NCBI RefSeq assembly: GCF_003144245.1
Contig: NW_020289992.1
Span: forward strand, 62,001-126,000
DNA: 64,000 nt
Reading direction: 5' to 3'
DNA from: Jaminaea rosea
Lineage: Eukaryota > Basidiomycota > Exobasidiomycetes > Microstromatales
The notes beneath the pieces were generated by a model, which was not told where the DNA came from, did no database searches, and was given only the letters and a program-made list of their open reading frames with translations. The position numbers and the translations under genes were made by a program. Shown piece by piece: positions 20,284 to 31,427 of this stretch. Each line of letters begins with the position of its first letter. Position 1 is the stretch's first letter.

Positions 20284-23200
20284 ATGGCTGATACCGAAGA
20301 GCGATCCGGGTCGCGCCTGCTGCAAAGGCAGCGACGGCGGCCTTCATCCTCGTCGTCCATAGCTTCATCTTCATCATTGCCATCCTCTTCTCGCCGTCCT
20401 CAGCCATCCACATCTGCAAAGCAATCGGAAGCATCAGTACCACGCTATCCTGGCAACGCACCTCTCTCTCCCTCTTCGTCATCGACGGCCGCCATGGCAG
20501 GCCCACGATCACGCAAGAGCCGCGACTCCATGGGCGACGTCTTTGTCGACGACACAGAAGGGATCACGCGATCACCAACAGCCAGCCGACGACCATCCAA
20601 CAAGCTCGTCGCCTTCATCGACCGTCTCAAGCCATCACGAGCCAGCAGCGGCGGGGCTGCGGCGGTGGCGGATGGAGAGGAAGAGGGCGAGGAAGAGACG
20701 TCGCCTCGAAAGTCGGGCCCAAGTCGACGCAAGTCTACTTCATCACGCCTACCAAGCGGCAAGCATACGCCCAGCGATGCAGAGGGAGATTACGGTCACT
20801 TTCTCAAAGCCGCGGAGCTTAAGGACCGACTGGAGAAGGAGAAGATCAGAGAGGCAGAAGACGAACTGCGGCTGGCAAAAGCGAATCGTAAGAGTGGCAA
20901 GGTGACAAAGGCAGGAGTCAGAAGCAAGCCAAAGACGCCCGACGAGGTCATTGAGCCGCGCGAGACGCTCGAGGCAAAGAAGGAGGTACCAGGAGGTTTT
21001 GACGATCTACAGCCGCCCACGCGATCGCCTGGTCATAGCAAAAGACATCACGCGAGGGAGCAGGATCGTATTCGCACATCGCCGCCGTCAGCATCCAAGC
21101 CCAGCTACTTTGGCATCTGCGGAGTTGACGTTTCCGATGACGAGGGCGAGGAGGGAGAGGAAGCGGATGGAGCCAGAAGTCCCACTCTGCTCCACGACGG
21201 CTTTGCGACAGAAGCCAACTCCCCCGGATCACCATCAGGCACGCACGACACGCCTGTCCTACAGGCTGCCTCATCATCATCCTCCCTCTCTTCCACGGCA
21301 TCCATTCTCGACGAGGAGTTCACGCAGCCTCCTCAGAAGTCGGCGTCCACGCGATCTTTGAAGAGCTGGCGGTCAACAGATTCGCCAGGCGATCAAAGTC
21401 TGGCCAGCGGCGGCGCCAACTCGAAGCTGAGTGCTCCTCTACTCGAACTCGAGGAGCTCGAACTCAAGAGCTTCCTCAAGAACTTCAATCGTCATACGCG
21501 CGAAGTGAGAGTGCCCGCCTCGCTCCATTTTCCTCGACGCAGGATGCCGCAGTGGGAAGACTTTCGCGTACCCCCAGACGAGGCTGCCGTTGCCGCGAGG
21601 GAGGGCAAGCGCGTTACGGTTCTGACACACGTGGATCGAGGATTGCAGGCGTTGGCGCGGCAAGAGGGTCAAGGGGCCCCTCCGCCAAGAGAAGTCGCTC
21701 AACCATCGCCGAAGAAGGAGCGCAAAGGATTTCTGGGTGGCGGGGAGTCGCAGCCTATCAGCTCGCATCCGAACAGCTCGCAGGGACCGCACGTCAAGTG
21801 GTCGCCCGAGACTGGATTCGTGCCGAGAGGTCTCTCTACGGGACTGCCAGACAAGGATGAGGAGGTGCATAGTGTCGCGTCGCGAGCAGCGAGAGAAGGA
21901 AACGAGCTCTGACAATCGTTCCCGCACGCACAGATGCCACTCTTTGGTGCCCCACTGGGCCGCCGTAGCCTCACCGAGAAGAATGAGCGTCTCGCCAAGC
22001 AGCTTGACAAGCAGAAGCAGGAAGGAAATGCAGCGCCTTCTCAGCAAGCATCGGTCGGCGGCAAAGGTTCAGTCGGTGAGCTCAAGGCCGTCGCGGATCC
22101 AGTCGACAATGTACACGACGCCGAGCACGAGTACCATGGCGGGCCGAACGAGGTGGGCGCGACAGATGGAGCGTGGGAGCTCATCGACCAGTCGGGCGAG
22201 ATCGAAGCGACCGTAGACCCCCGCGAGGGTGAGCGCGTTGATGGCGTTGCGTTCTGCATCGCCTACATCTTGGCGCTGGTGGAGCGGTACGCGCCCGAGG
22301 AGCTTGACAACACCACGGATCAGACGTATCGCGAGGGCAGAGCGAGGAGTCATCTCGAGAGGTACGTGTGCGCAGGGAGACGAGGAGTCTACAGCGTATG
22401 CCCTTGCTAACTGCGGCTCCTTTTTTCGCAGGCTCTACCTCATCGCGCCATTCTGGGAGAGGCTGGGCTTTGGCATCCGCCGATTGTATCGCTGGGACAA
22501 CCCTCGTCGCACAGCTACGGCTGCGATGCTCTACTTTGTGCTGTGGTGGACCGATCTCCTTCCTACGGCCTTTGGACTTTCGATCATGTACTGTGAGTGC
22601 GGCTAGAGAGGGGGCGTCGTTGTACTCAGAGCTCACATCTCTTCGCCGGCCCCGCCTAGATATCCTGCAATTCCGCTTCTTCCCTCCAGAGGCATCGTAC
22701 CTACATGAACAGGTACGCGCACGCATGGCTCGAGGCGTCGAGGCTGACCGTCTAGCAGAACGGCTGCGACGACGCTCGCGCTTGGACATCTTGGAGATCT
22801 ACAAGCGCTTCGCCGCCAAGTACGGCTTTGCTGTGCAGCTGGCTGCGGGTGACATTGCAGACTTCCACGAAAAGGTCAAGAATCTGATTCTGTGGCGTAA
22901 CCCCCAAGCTACTTGGCGGACCTTTACGCTGTTTTCGATTTTGACCGTCGTCGTGACGGTGGTGCCGGCCTACTACATTTGGAAGCTCTGGTGAGCTGGC
23001 GTCGCAGCCCGAGATGACGAGACACACCCTGACTGACCCGATTCACTACTCTGCAGGTTCTTCTTCTTGGGCTTCTCGTGAGTACGGGCAAGACGTGCCG
23101 AAGAGCCACAGCCACGACTCACTCCTCTCTCCTCCCATGCCAGCTTCTTCTGTCTCTTGCCACTACAGTCACATTACCCACGCTATCGTCGCCCTCTCTC

Positions 23201-23943
23201 CCCCGTCTGGTGGTCACTGTGGGGCTCGCCTACGGATGCCCAGTTCGCCATTCAGATTTTGCGACGACGACAGCTAGAGAAGGCTCAGTCTACGGGCCGC
23301 TCATCGTCCAAGAAGAAGACTCAGCGTCGCAGCGAGGCAGCGCACGCCGTAAAGGGTAAGTGCGAGAGAGTAGAAGACTCGGGACTAGCTATTGACCCTG
23401 CTTACCCATCCCCTTTTCACTCGACAGGGGGTGCGATGCGACCGATCAATGAGGAAGAGGATACGCTCTGGGGCTTGGAAGAGGAGGTTGGCGATAGTCG
23501 AGACGGCGAGAAGCAATTCAAGCCAAAGAAGCTCGGACAATTCTTCTGCCAGCATCGTGGTGTGCCCGGCCACCTTACGGTCACGACTCGTCACGTCTAC
23601 TTTCGCGGCCTCGGCCAGCACAAGAGCTGCAAGACGTGAGTGCGAGGTGCGAGGTGCTAGGTGCGGGGAGCGGGGAGCGGGGAGCGAGGCGCGAGGCGCG
23701 AGGTGTGGGCTTACGTGCACGCTTGAGCTGACCTCTCTGTCCCCTTGTCACACTCGCAGACCACTTGAAGACATTGCTGGCTTGGCTAAGACCAAGTCGC
23801 TCCAGCTCCTGATCTGGAACTCTCCCGGCCTGCAGATTGCGCGCACCAACAAGTCGTCGCTCTTCTTCTCCAACGTCTTGCATCGCGATGATCTCTTCAA
23901 CCTCATCCTTGCCGTCGGCTCAGAGATCTGGGCAAAGGTGTAG
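20284..23943 (+). CDS. DUF3292-family membrane protein with C-terminal GRAM-like domain
   Basis: Eight exons: 20284-21864, 21934-22361, 22432-22592, 22660-22990, 23057-23077, 23144-23355, 23428-23635, 23760-23943; the sum is 1,041 codons with continuous frame. Exon 5 is only 21 nt. The first about 520 residues are disordered (Ser/Pro/Arg-rich). The rest resembles fungal DUF3292 proteins: LYLIAPFWERLGFGIRRLYR, a hydrophobic stretch (AAMLYFVLWWTDLLPTAFGL), a second membrane segment (FTLFSILTVVVTVVPAYYIW) and FCLLPLQSHYPRYRRPLSPV. The end looks like a GRAM fold: KLGQFFCQHRGVPGHLTVTT, RHVYFRGLG, then LIWNSPGLQIARTNKSSLFF. Function is unknown; a membrane or lipid-contact role is inference. The first intron is the weakest: donor GTGCAT, but it has a CTCTGAC branch sequence and CACAG acceptor. 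If it is not used, this is two genes (20284-21912 and one starting at the ATG at 21934). Confidence 0.75.
23641..23705. repeat. G-rich tandem minisatellite inside intron 7 of the DUF3292 gene
   Basis: Imperfect tandem copies of 7-8 nt units: gcgaggt, gcggggagcgggga, then gcgaggc. The run includes three closely spaced GGGG blocks. It lies wholly within the intron 23636-23759. Confidence 0.7.
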
Positions 23944-24896
23944 GCGCGAGCGGCGGGGGCGCGGGCGGCTCTGGCGGCGTTGGCGGCGTCCACGGCGAGG
24001 GCCGGCAGCGCACGCAACCTTACCCTCTCGGCGCCGTCCTCCTCCGCGCTACCCTGCTCGGCCACTCAATGCGGGTGCGCCGCGCCTTGTCTTCTTTTGG
24101 TCTGACCCGTCATATGACTCGATGGCCCCGCTTTACCTTAAATTGTATCATACCCGGGTCACATTGGCTGCTATGGCCTGGTGCGAAGTGCTTCTGACTG
24201 CTCCGACATTCGAGGCATTGATGGCGAGCGAGCTGAGCGAGGAAGATGGGGTGCCACACCCTGCTCGCTGCCGTGCTCTTGCGCTGCACCGCCCACGGGT
24301 TGCGAGCTGAGAGAGCTGGCGAGGTGCCTTCGGACCGTTTATCGGCCCGGCTGAGCTTGCGCACGGGCCCTTTTGGTCCCTTTTTCGACCTTGTTTTTGT
24401 TCTTCCGCCGCTGAGGGGTCGTCGCTGAGCGGGACCTGATTGACTCGAAAGTGGTCGTGGTGCAAGAGCGGACGAGGAGGGACGCTGTGTTTGTTCGCTC
24501 GTTGCCAGCCAAGCGAGTCAGATAGGAAGAAGGAAGAAGTGTGAGCACGAGCACGAGCGGCGAGCACGAGCACGAGCGGCGAGCTCGCCATCGGCCAGCA
24601 AGTCGCGGACTTAGGTCCGCAACGGCTCGATAATCTGCCAGCCAGCAAAAGCTTATCGTCGCCGCGATCGACGGTCCTTTCTTCTTGCTTCCCTACCATC
24701 ACCACCCGCGCCTACCCTCACTATCAGCCCCGCTCACCACAAAGTAGGCCTGCGTGTCCTCACCACCTTCGGGGCAGTTATCCCTGGTGCTCCCCCCTTG
24801 CTAGCGCCGCCGCACTCCTCATCGCCGCCATCATTCCCTCGTAGAACTCTTCCACCTTTCACCATTCTCGCAATACCTCTTGACTCGCCTGCCACA
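23944..24896. other. Intergenic with short tandem repeat
   Basis: About 950 bp between two plus-strand genes. At 24543-24583 there is a tandem repeat of the 18-mer-like unit gagcacgagcacgagcgg (two copies). No supported gene; the part after 24.7 kb is a pyrimidine-rich leader before the next ATG. Confidence 0.45.
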
Positions 24897-25685
24897 ATGC
24901 CAGCCCTGCCGCCGCACGATCGACCCATTCGCCCTGCCGTTGGCAGCCCACCTTCGCTTCCTCGAGGTCGATGCCGTAGCCTGAGGCCCTGCTGCGCAGA
25001 CGACGATCCTCTGGCCCGCGACCTCGAGGACCTCGCCTTCGATCTGGATCGAGACGACGATGATGATCTCGATCTCGCCGACGACATCAGCGAAGACACA
25101 GCCTGTACTCCCGAGTGCGAATGCGTCGAATGGCTTCACTACGAGGATGGCAGCCAAGACCCAAGCACTACCAAACGAACTCGATTCAACGTCTGCCTCT
25201 CCTTTTGCCGTCGACCCAGCGCTACCAGTGGCTCTCCTATCCTCGCTCCGACCAAGCCTCACCACCGACTCAGCCTTCCTCGCACCTCGGGCAGCCCCAT
25301 TCAGTCTCTTGTCCCCAAGTTTGGCAAGCATCAGCGTGCGAGCACGTCGAGCGCAGCCACCGCAACTGCTACGGCCGCTGAGGCCATCAGACGTATCCAC
25401 CACAACAGGCGCAAGAGTGACGGCATCATCGGGCAGGCATGGGGGCAACGCAATGCGAATACAAGCATCGAGAGCCTGTCAAGCAGCTGGAAACCTCCGG
25501 CTGTCACCTCTCCGCGCCTCGACCGCAGCCCCTCGGTGACCAGCCTCACCAAGATCAACGCTCAAGGGCATCTCAGCCCTGTTCACTCGCAAGCGGCCTT
25601 CTCTACCAGGGCTCGAAGCCAGTCGGACACGCGTGGGACATCGTGGGCCTTGCTCCAGAACCTCACACCCTTGCGCACCAGCTGA
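24897..25685 (+). CDS. Hypothetical disordered protein
   Basis: Intronless frame of 262 residues. The ATG at 24897 has a strong start context (gccacaATGcc). The protein has a Pro-rich start, a Cys-containing patch (SLRPCCADDDP), a strongly acidic segment (DLDRDDDDDLDLADDISEDT), a Cys cluster TPECECVEWLHYEDGS, then a Ser/Arg/Pro-rich basic tail with several possible RxxS phosphosites (RRKSDG, RARSQSD). No recognised domain. The good context, length and absence of internal stops in biased composition favour a real gene, possibly a regulatory phosphoprotein, but a chance frame in GC-rich DNA is possible. Confidence 0.5.
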   Translation: MPALPPHDRPIRPAVGSPPSLPRGRCRSLRPCCADDDPLARDLEDLAFDLDRDDDDDLDLADDISEDTACTPECECVEWLHYEDGSQDPSTTKRTRFNVCLSFCRRPSATSGSPILAPTKPHHRLSLPRTSGSPIQSLVPKFGKHQRASTSSAATATATAAEAIRRIHHNRRKSDGIIGQAWGQRNANTSIESLSSSWKPPAVTSPRLDRSPSVTSLTKINAQGHLSPVHSQAAFSTRARSQSDTRGTSWALLQNLTPLRTS

Positions 25686-26021
25686 GCACTCAGCCGGACA
25701 CACACTTCACCAGCATTCAATCAGCATCACACTATTCGCACGGCCACTAGCACATTCATACCATCTCTTCAAGATCAATAGACTCCGCCCACGCCCAAGC
25801 CCCACCACTCTCACAACACCTCACAACACGAAGCCACGACACGCCTCTGCAACGTCCTTCGCTACCTCGCATTCGTGTATCATTAACGCGATCACATCGA
25901 CAAAAAGCAAACCTTGAGTCAGCCACCCGCCGCGTCATGTCAATAGCCCAACAGCCAGCCTCGTCGAAGCGTCTGCTCTCTCAAATTCATCGTCCTCCGC
26001 CTACTTTTTACCGCCCTCCGC
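25686..26021. other. Convergent 3' region
   Basis: About 335 bp between the stop of the hypothetical plus-strand gene and the stop of the photolyase gene. AC-rich, no gene seen. Confidence 0.4.
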
Positions 26022-26035
26022 CTACTTTTTACCGC
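25994..26035. repeat. Exact 21-bp tandem duplication spanning the photolyase stop codon
   Basis: The unit cctccgcctactttttaccg plus c occurs twice head to tail. Read on the minus strand, each copy carries Gly-Gly-Lys-Lys-stop (TAG) followed by Ala-Glu, so the last codons and the stop are duplicated in frame. Confidence 0.85.
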
Positions 26036-28340
26036 CTTTCTTCTGACGCTTGCTGTCACCTTCGCCTTCACCGCTCTTGCTCTTGCGCTTGGAGCCTGCT
26101 GCCGATTCCTTGGACCCCTCTCCCTCACCATTCTCGGCGTCAGCGGCGCCGATATCCTCGGCTTTGACATCCTTTGCGTCCGTCTCGTCGTTCTCATTGT
26201 CCTCGTGATCGTGGTTGTCCGTCTCGTGGGGCTCGATCTCATCCTTGTTCTCCTTGCTGACGCCGTCGAGAGCCTCGTCGGCAGGGGGAGCCTTGGCCCA
26301 ATCGGGGCTGCGAGGATGGGGACGAGGGCGAGAGAAAGTGAGTATTCTGCACAACTCCTAGCCCTCCGCCTGCGCACGTACATCTTCTTGTCCTGCCTTC
26401 CCTTTTCGAACAGCGCAGGGTGAGGGATGCCATGCCCCTTTCTGAACTTGTCCTCGGCCGACCCATTCATGACCTCCTTTGCGTCACCCATCAGCTTTTG
26501 CTTGTACCCGTACCCCATGCGGTCGAGGCAATGCTGCTTCTCCTCCTTTTCGTCGAGGATAGGCGCAGGGTAGTCCTTGCCGATGATGCACTTTGCCTGC
26601 TTCTGCTCAGCGTCGGACATGAGATGAGGCGAGTAGATGTACTTCTTGGGCACGTCTTTGAGCTCGGGGCAGAACTTGCGGACGAGGTAGCCATCCTTGT
26701 CGTATTTCGCGGGGAAGGTGGCGAGGCCGTAGACGCGGAAGAATTGCGAGAAGAATGCAGTCGCGGAGAGCCACATCCAGTTGCCGGAGTTGGACGAAGG
26801 GTCCCTGCCAGCGAGGGAAGAAGGATCAGCGCTAAGGACCTGCGATGCTCTTGCCGATCGTGCTCACCAGTCGAGGAGGTACTTGGAGTACACCTCGGCG
26901 CCTCGCTCCCACGAGATGAAGCATTGAGCGCGAGTCAGGAAGGCTGCCGTGCTGTGACGGCCCAGGTGGTGCATCCCTAACGTGCAAGAGAGGGGTCAGT
27001 GGGCCGTATCGCGATGCTGCCTCTCTCGCGCGCGCGCACTCACATCCGCACTGCCTCAGCATACGCATGTTGGCGTCGATCCAAGGGAAGCCCGTAGTTC
27101 CGGACTCCCAGGCGGCCAGTCTCTTCTCACTCTCCTCGTCCCCACGCGGACGAGGCACAATCTTGTTGCCCTTGTCGTCGTACGCGTCAGGCAGATACCA
27201 GTCAAAGTATTTGGCCATCGAGTTGCCCCTCACACCATGGAAGGCGTCACCAATGGCAGCCTCGCACGCAGCGTACATGTCGCGGAATAGGAGCTGACCC
27301 TCCATCCCCTCGGGAATGTCAGTCACACCGCCACCCTTGTGCTTCTTCTTGGTCTCTTTGGTCTTGTGCCAGAAGTAGCGGATGCCAAGGCAGCCGAACT
27401 TGATGTACGGGGAGAGCAGCGTAGTTGAAGGAGCATCGGGGTCAGTCGAGGGGCTTGTCTGCGGCTTGGCAAAAGTAGCGAGGTAGGACGGATCCTTGCA
27501 GAGGTCGTCGAGGCGCTTGAGGGCTACAGAGGACCCACCGCGAATGGGCTTGCACATGTTGTCTTGGGGCTCATCCATGCCGAGCGACTTGAGAGTGGGG
27601 ACTGCGAATGGATCGCTCTCCTTCTCTGCGACAGTGTCGTAGAGCGTGACGTCGCCGTGTCGCTGCCCACCGTGCTTCTCGTGATTGACGTCGACTTCGG
27701 GCGGTCCAGGATCCTTATTGAGCGGAGCGAGGTCGTCGACGAGTTGAAAGAGCTTCTTCATGTCGACCTTGTCAGAGCCGGGGGCGAGAGGGTCGGGCAG
27801 TGACTTTGGCGTCTCAGTTGGCTTAGGCACGTCCCCGAGCGACGAGATTGCCTTTTGATATGCGCTCATCGACGTCGTAGGCTTGTTGCCATTCTTCTTG
27901 AGGACCTCCTTGATCGGGTATAGGTGGTGACCTTCGCAGGAGACGATCTCAATGCCGGCCTTTTCGAGCGCCTGACGTACTTCGGCGTCACGAGTGCGGC
28001 CGTAATCGTTGTGGTCTTCCTCGAAAGCGACGTGGGTGACCTCCCACTTCTCGCAGAGTTCTTTGATGCGCCGTCGAGGGTCTCCGCGTGTGACGAGGAG
28101 CTGTGAATTCTTGTTGATCTTTCGAATCTCGTCGCTGAGGTCCTGCATCGATTCGAGCAAGAAACGAAAGCGACGAGCGCCCACTGCTTGCTCGAATGCA
28201 TAGTGCGGGTCGAAGTTGAAGACGGGAAAGAAGGCTTTGGGGGAGAGGGCGAGGGCTTTGGCCAGAGCTGGTGAGTCGTGAAGACGCAGGTCGGTGCGGA
28301 ACCAGTAGAGGACACGTGCGGATCCAGCTTTAGGGGCCAT
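26022..28340 (-). CDS. (6-4) photolyase / animal-type cryptochrome
   Basis: Four exons: 27044-28340, 26868-26976, 26382-26804, 26022-26307; total 704 residues in frame. The N-terminal photolyase domain starts at ARVLYWFRTDLRLHDSPAL, about residue 8, followed by an alpha/beta fold and a charged insertion (about residues 225-300). The FAD domain is clear: LLSPYIKFGCLGIRYFW, TGFPWIDANMRMLRQCGW, then MHHLGRHSTAAFLTRAQ, SGNWMWLSATAFFSQFFRVY and PKKYIYSPH. The paired histidines of HHLGRH (about 436 and 440) are those used for (6-4) photoproduct repair, and GNWMW plus RVY place it in the (6-4)/animal cryptochrome branch rather than class I CPD photolyases. The C-terminus is an acidic tail ending in a basic KRKSKS...KRQKKGGKK stretch, likely nuclear targeting. 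Repair enzyme versus photoreceptor cannot be decided. The upstream extension of the frame beyond the ATG at 28340 looks like 5' leader. Confidence 0.92.
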
Positions 28341-28818
28341 GATGGCTACGACTTCCTGCAGACCGTTGTCGTTGTCGTTGTTGTTGTTGTTTGGTAACGA
28401 AAGGCGGAGGCAGGAAGGAGCAGCGCTCGTTCTCCTCTGGACCCTGATCCAAGTTGCCCAAGAGCTCAATCGCTTACGGAAGCGCAGCTGCCTCAACGCA
28501 CATAACCCACGCACGAGCCATCGCATTCGTCGATGTCGAGATAGGCGGAACGGAAGCAAGACAGATGGCGGGCGGGCAAGCGAAGAAGCCGCTCCTTGAC
28601 GTCGTGGTGAGGCTCTCTGCATGCAGGTGCGGCATTTTAGCGCATCGAGCGGAAGGGGCAGCAGGGCACAACGGGCTGTGGTGCGAGGCAGCAATCAACG
28701 GTAGATGCTCGCCTGCTCGCTCCTCAGTCACCTTTCGACTGACTGTTTGGCCCGCACACCTCATCTTCACCACCTATCATCACCATCTCTCCCCTGTAGT
28801 CCGTGCAGCCCGCGCAAG
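28341..28818. promoter_or_regulatory. Divergent promoter region of photolyase and PNS1 genes
   Basis: 478 bp between opposed start codons. A (GTT)n run at 28366-28392 lies just upstream of the photolyase ATG. I did not find a clear TATA box or a light-responsive motif I could defend. Confidence 0.45.
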
Positions 28819-30675
28819 ATGAGCTACGGGATGCAACAATCTGGTCCGTATGGCCCTGGACCTCAGAACGGCTACCAACAAGGCGGCCAGCAGCAACAGT
28901 ACTACCAACAACAGGCCGGCGGTCCAGGAGGCTACGACCAGAAATACAATGGCGGAGGACCCATGCCCCTCGCGCCCAATGGCTACGAGGGCGAGCGCTT
29001 CAAGCCCGCCAAAGTAAGGCTACGCGACCCCATCTTCCTCGTCCTCTGGCTCGTCGTCTTTGGTGGCTTCGTTGGCCTCAGCGTCTACTGTCTGCGAGAG
29101 TACAGCATCTCCGGTGTCCAAGGCGGCATAGGAGATTCGACTGGAGGCAGCAGTGGCACGCTCAACCAACACACTGCCATTCTGTTGACGCTCTCCTGCG
29201 CTGTAGCCTTGGTGTTCAGCATCCTCTACCTTATTCTCGTGCGCGTCGCAACACGTTTCATCCTCGAGCTCACCCTCATCCTCAGCGTCATTTTCAACAT
29301 CGGTTATGCGGTGCGTGCGCGGCGCGGCACGACAGTTACGAGTCGGATCTGGTGCAGCGTTTAATGACCCTGAATTACCTTATCGTCTCTGCCAGGTATA
29401 CCTCTGGATTGAGAAGTTCTGGTCGGCTGCCATGTGAGTAGCGCCCGCGAGATACGCCTTTTGAACCGCAGCTGACACCCCGCTTGCGCCCCCTCGCGCC
29501 CGCAGCATCTTCACACTCTTTGCCATCCTCTCAATCGTCTCCTACTTCTTCATGCGATCGCGCATTCCCCTCACCCGTCTTCTGCTGAAAACGGTCATCG
29601 ATGCGACCAAGAGCCATCCGTCCGTCTACTTTTGGGCTCTCCTTGGCACCGTCATCCAGGCTTTCTTCTCCATCTGGACCGCATGGACTTTGGTGAGCGT
29701 TTACCAACGCTTCTCGCCCTCGGGCGCAGCCAGCAGTACGGGAGGCAACACCGGCTCAGGTGCGGTAACGGGCTTGATCGTCTTCATCGGCGTCGCCTAC
29801 TACTGGACCAGCGAGCTCATCAAGGCCGTCTTCTTTACCACGATTGCGGGAACCTTTGGCGCGTGGTACTACGCGCTGCCTGGCGACAAGGCGCGGGGAG
29901 CTTCCATCAAGTCCTTTGGACGAGCCATCTCTCTCTCCCTTGGATCCCTCGCATTTGGGTCCCTCATCATCGCCCTCCTCGACCTCCTGCGCGCCGTCCT
30001 CAGTATCGTCCAGTCCAGTGAAGCGGCTGGCGGTGACATGGTAGGTGCGGCCATCGCATGCGTAGCCAACTGCTTGCTCGGATGCGTTCAATGGGCCGTC
30101 GAGCTCTTCAACAAGTATGCCTACATCAATATCGCCCTCTACGGCAACAGCTACATCAAGGCCGCCAAGGAGACGTGGAGGCTGGTCAAGGATCGTGGAA
30201 TTGATGCAATTGCTCAAGACTGCCTCACGGGCATTGTCTTCTCCTTTGGCTCTGTCATCGTCGGCGTCATTACGTGGGTACAGGCGCCGAGAAGTGTATT
30301 ATATCCCCTACTGACGCTCTCGCTCGCCCGCCCCCACTACACGACGCAGCGGCATCTTCGCCTACGTCTACCTCAAGCGCACGGACCCGACGTACATCAA
30401 CGATCAGAGCTCCTACATCTCCGTCATCCTCCTCGTCGCCGTCGCCATGGGTATCCAGATCTGTCTCTCCCTCGGCGACGGCGCCATCAACTCGGGCACG
30501 AGCACGCTGTTCGTCGCCCTGGCCGAGGACCCATACATTCTTCAGCAGAAGGTGAGTAGTGTGGAGTGCAGGAGGACGAGCTGGTGCGCTTGCTGACTGC
30601 TTCGCCTCACAGAACCCCGAACTCTTCGAGATGATCAGGCGTACTTACCCGCGTGTGATGCAAGCGGTGGCATGA
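28819..30675 (+). CDS. PNS1: PNS1/choline transporter-like (CTL) protein
   Basis: Five exons: 28819-29310, 29396-29433 (38 nt), 29506-30273, 30350-30551, 30613-30675; total 520 residues in frame. The N-terminus is Gly/Gln/Tyr-rich and cytosolic (MSYGMQQSGPYGPGPQNGYQ). The first membrane segment is DPIFLVLWLVVFGGFVGLSV, then a loop (YSISGVQGGIGDSTG) and about nine more segments. The family core is visible: VFIGVAYYWTSELIKAVFFT, TIAGTFGAWYY, FGRAISLSLGSLAFGSLI, KYAYINIALYGNSYIKAAK. The end has NPELFEMIRRTYPRVMQA, typical of Pns1. These are plasma-membrane proteins of the CTL/SLC44 family; yeast Pns1 is not required for choline uptake, so the substrate is open. Start is ATG 28819 in context gcaagATGag; the frame upstream is leader. 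Confidence 0.94.
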
Positions 30676-31427
30676 TCCCCCCAAGCGTCATTACTCTCAA
30701 ACATCACTACTCTATTTCTTCACCACTCTTCTCTTACCTTGACTATCACTCCATCTCTCTTGACCTCACCCCTACCATTAATTCATCCACCCGTATCGAA
30801 TGTGGCCAAATCACAGAAATGCAAAGCACGATTGAGGGTACGACTATTTGTGGCCTGCCTTGGGCTCGCCCGCGCTGCCGCTGCACGACGGGACTTTGAT
30901 TTGCCGCTTGTTCCGTTGCAGCGCCACTCGTGCGCACGTGGCGGCGTGAATTAGGGTCCCGCGTCTGCGCAATGAACTCATGGCTGTATGCGATGTCGTG
31001 CTTCGCGGTCGACGCTATTAGCCGGAAATTCAAAGGTAGCATTGGATGCGCTAGGCGCGTCGTGCGATGGCGACACTTGTTCGCTCTTGAACATCATTCG
31101 AGATTGGCGGTTCCTGATCCTCCCACGCCTCGACCTTCGCCTTTCAATTTGACGAGGTCTTTTCAGGAACCACACGACGCCACACGACGTCCCCGCATCG
31201 CCACGTCGCCTTCTCGACCTCACTTCACCTCACCATCCATTGTCCTACTCGCAGCATCTTTTGACGGAGTTGCGTGCGACATCATACCCAGCTCAGAGCC
31301 TTCACCAAAGGTCTCAACCTGACTGCGCTATAGATTAACTGGCTTCTGCTCGCGCAGACCAGGCTGCCCCCCCATCCACCCTCCTTCCTTCCTCCTCCTT
31401 CGCCTCCCCACTAGCATCATCACTACC
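30676..31427. other. Intergenic upstream of the sulfate permease
   Basis: About 750 bp with no supported gene; the last 100 bp are pyrimidine-rich leader. Small frames such as 30930-31322 have no features. Confidence 0.4.
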
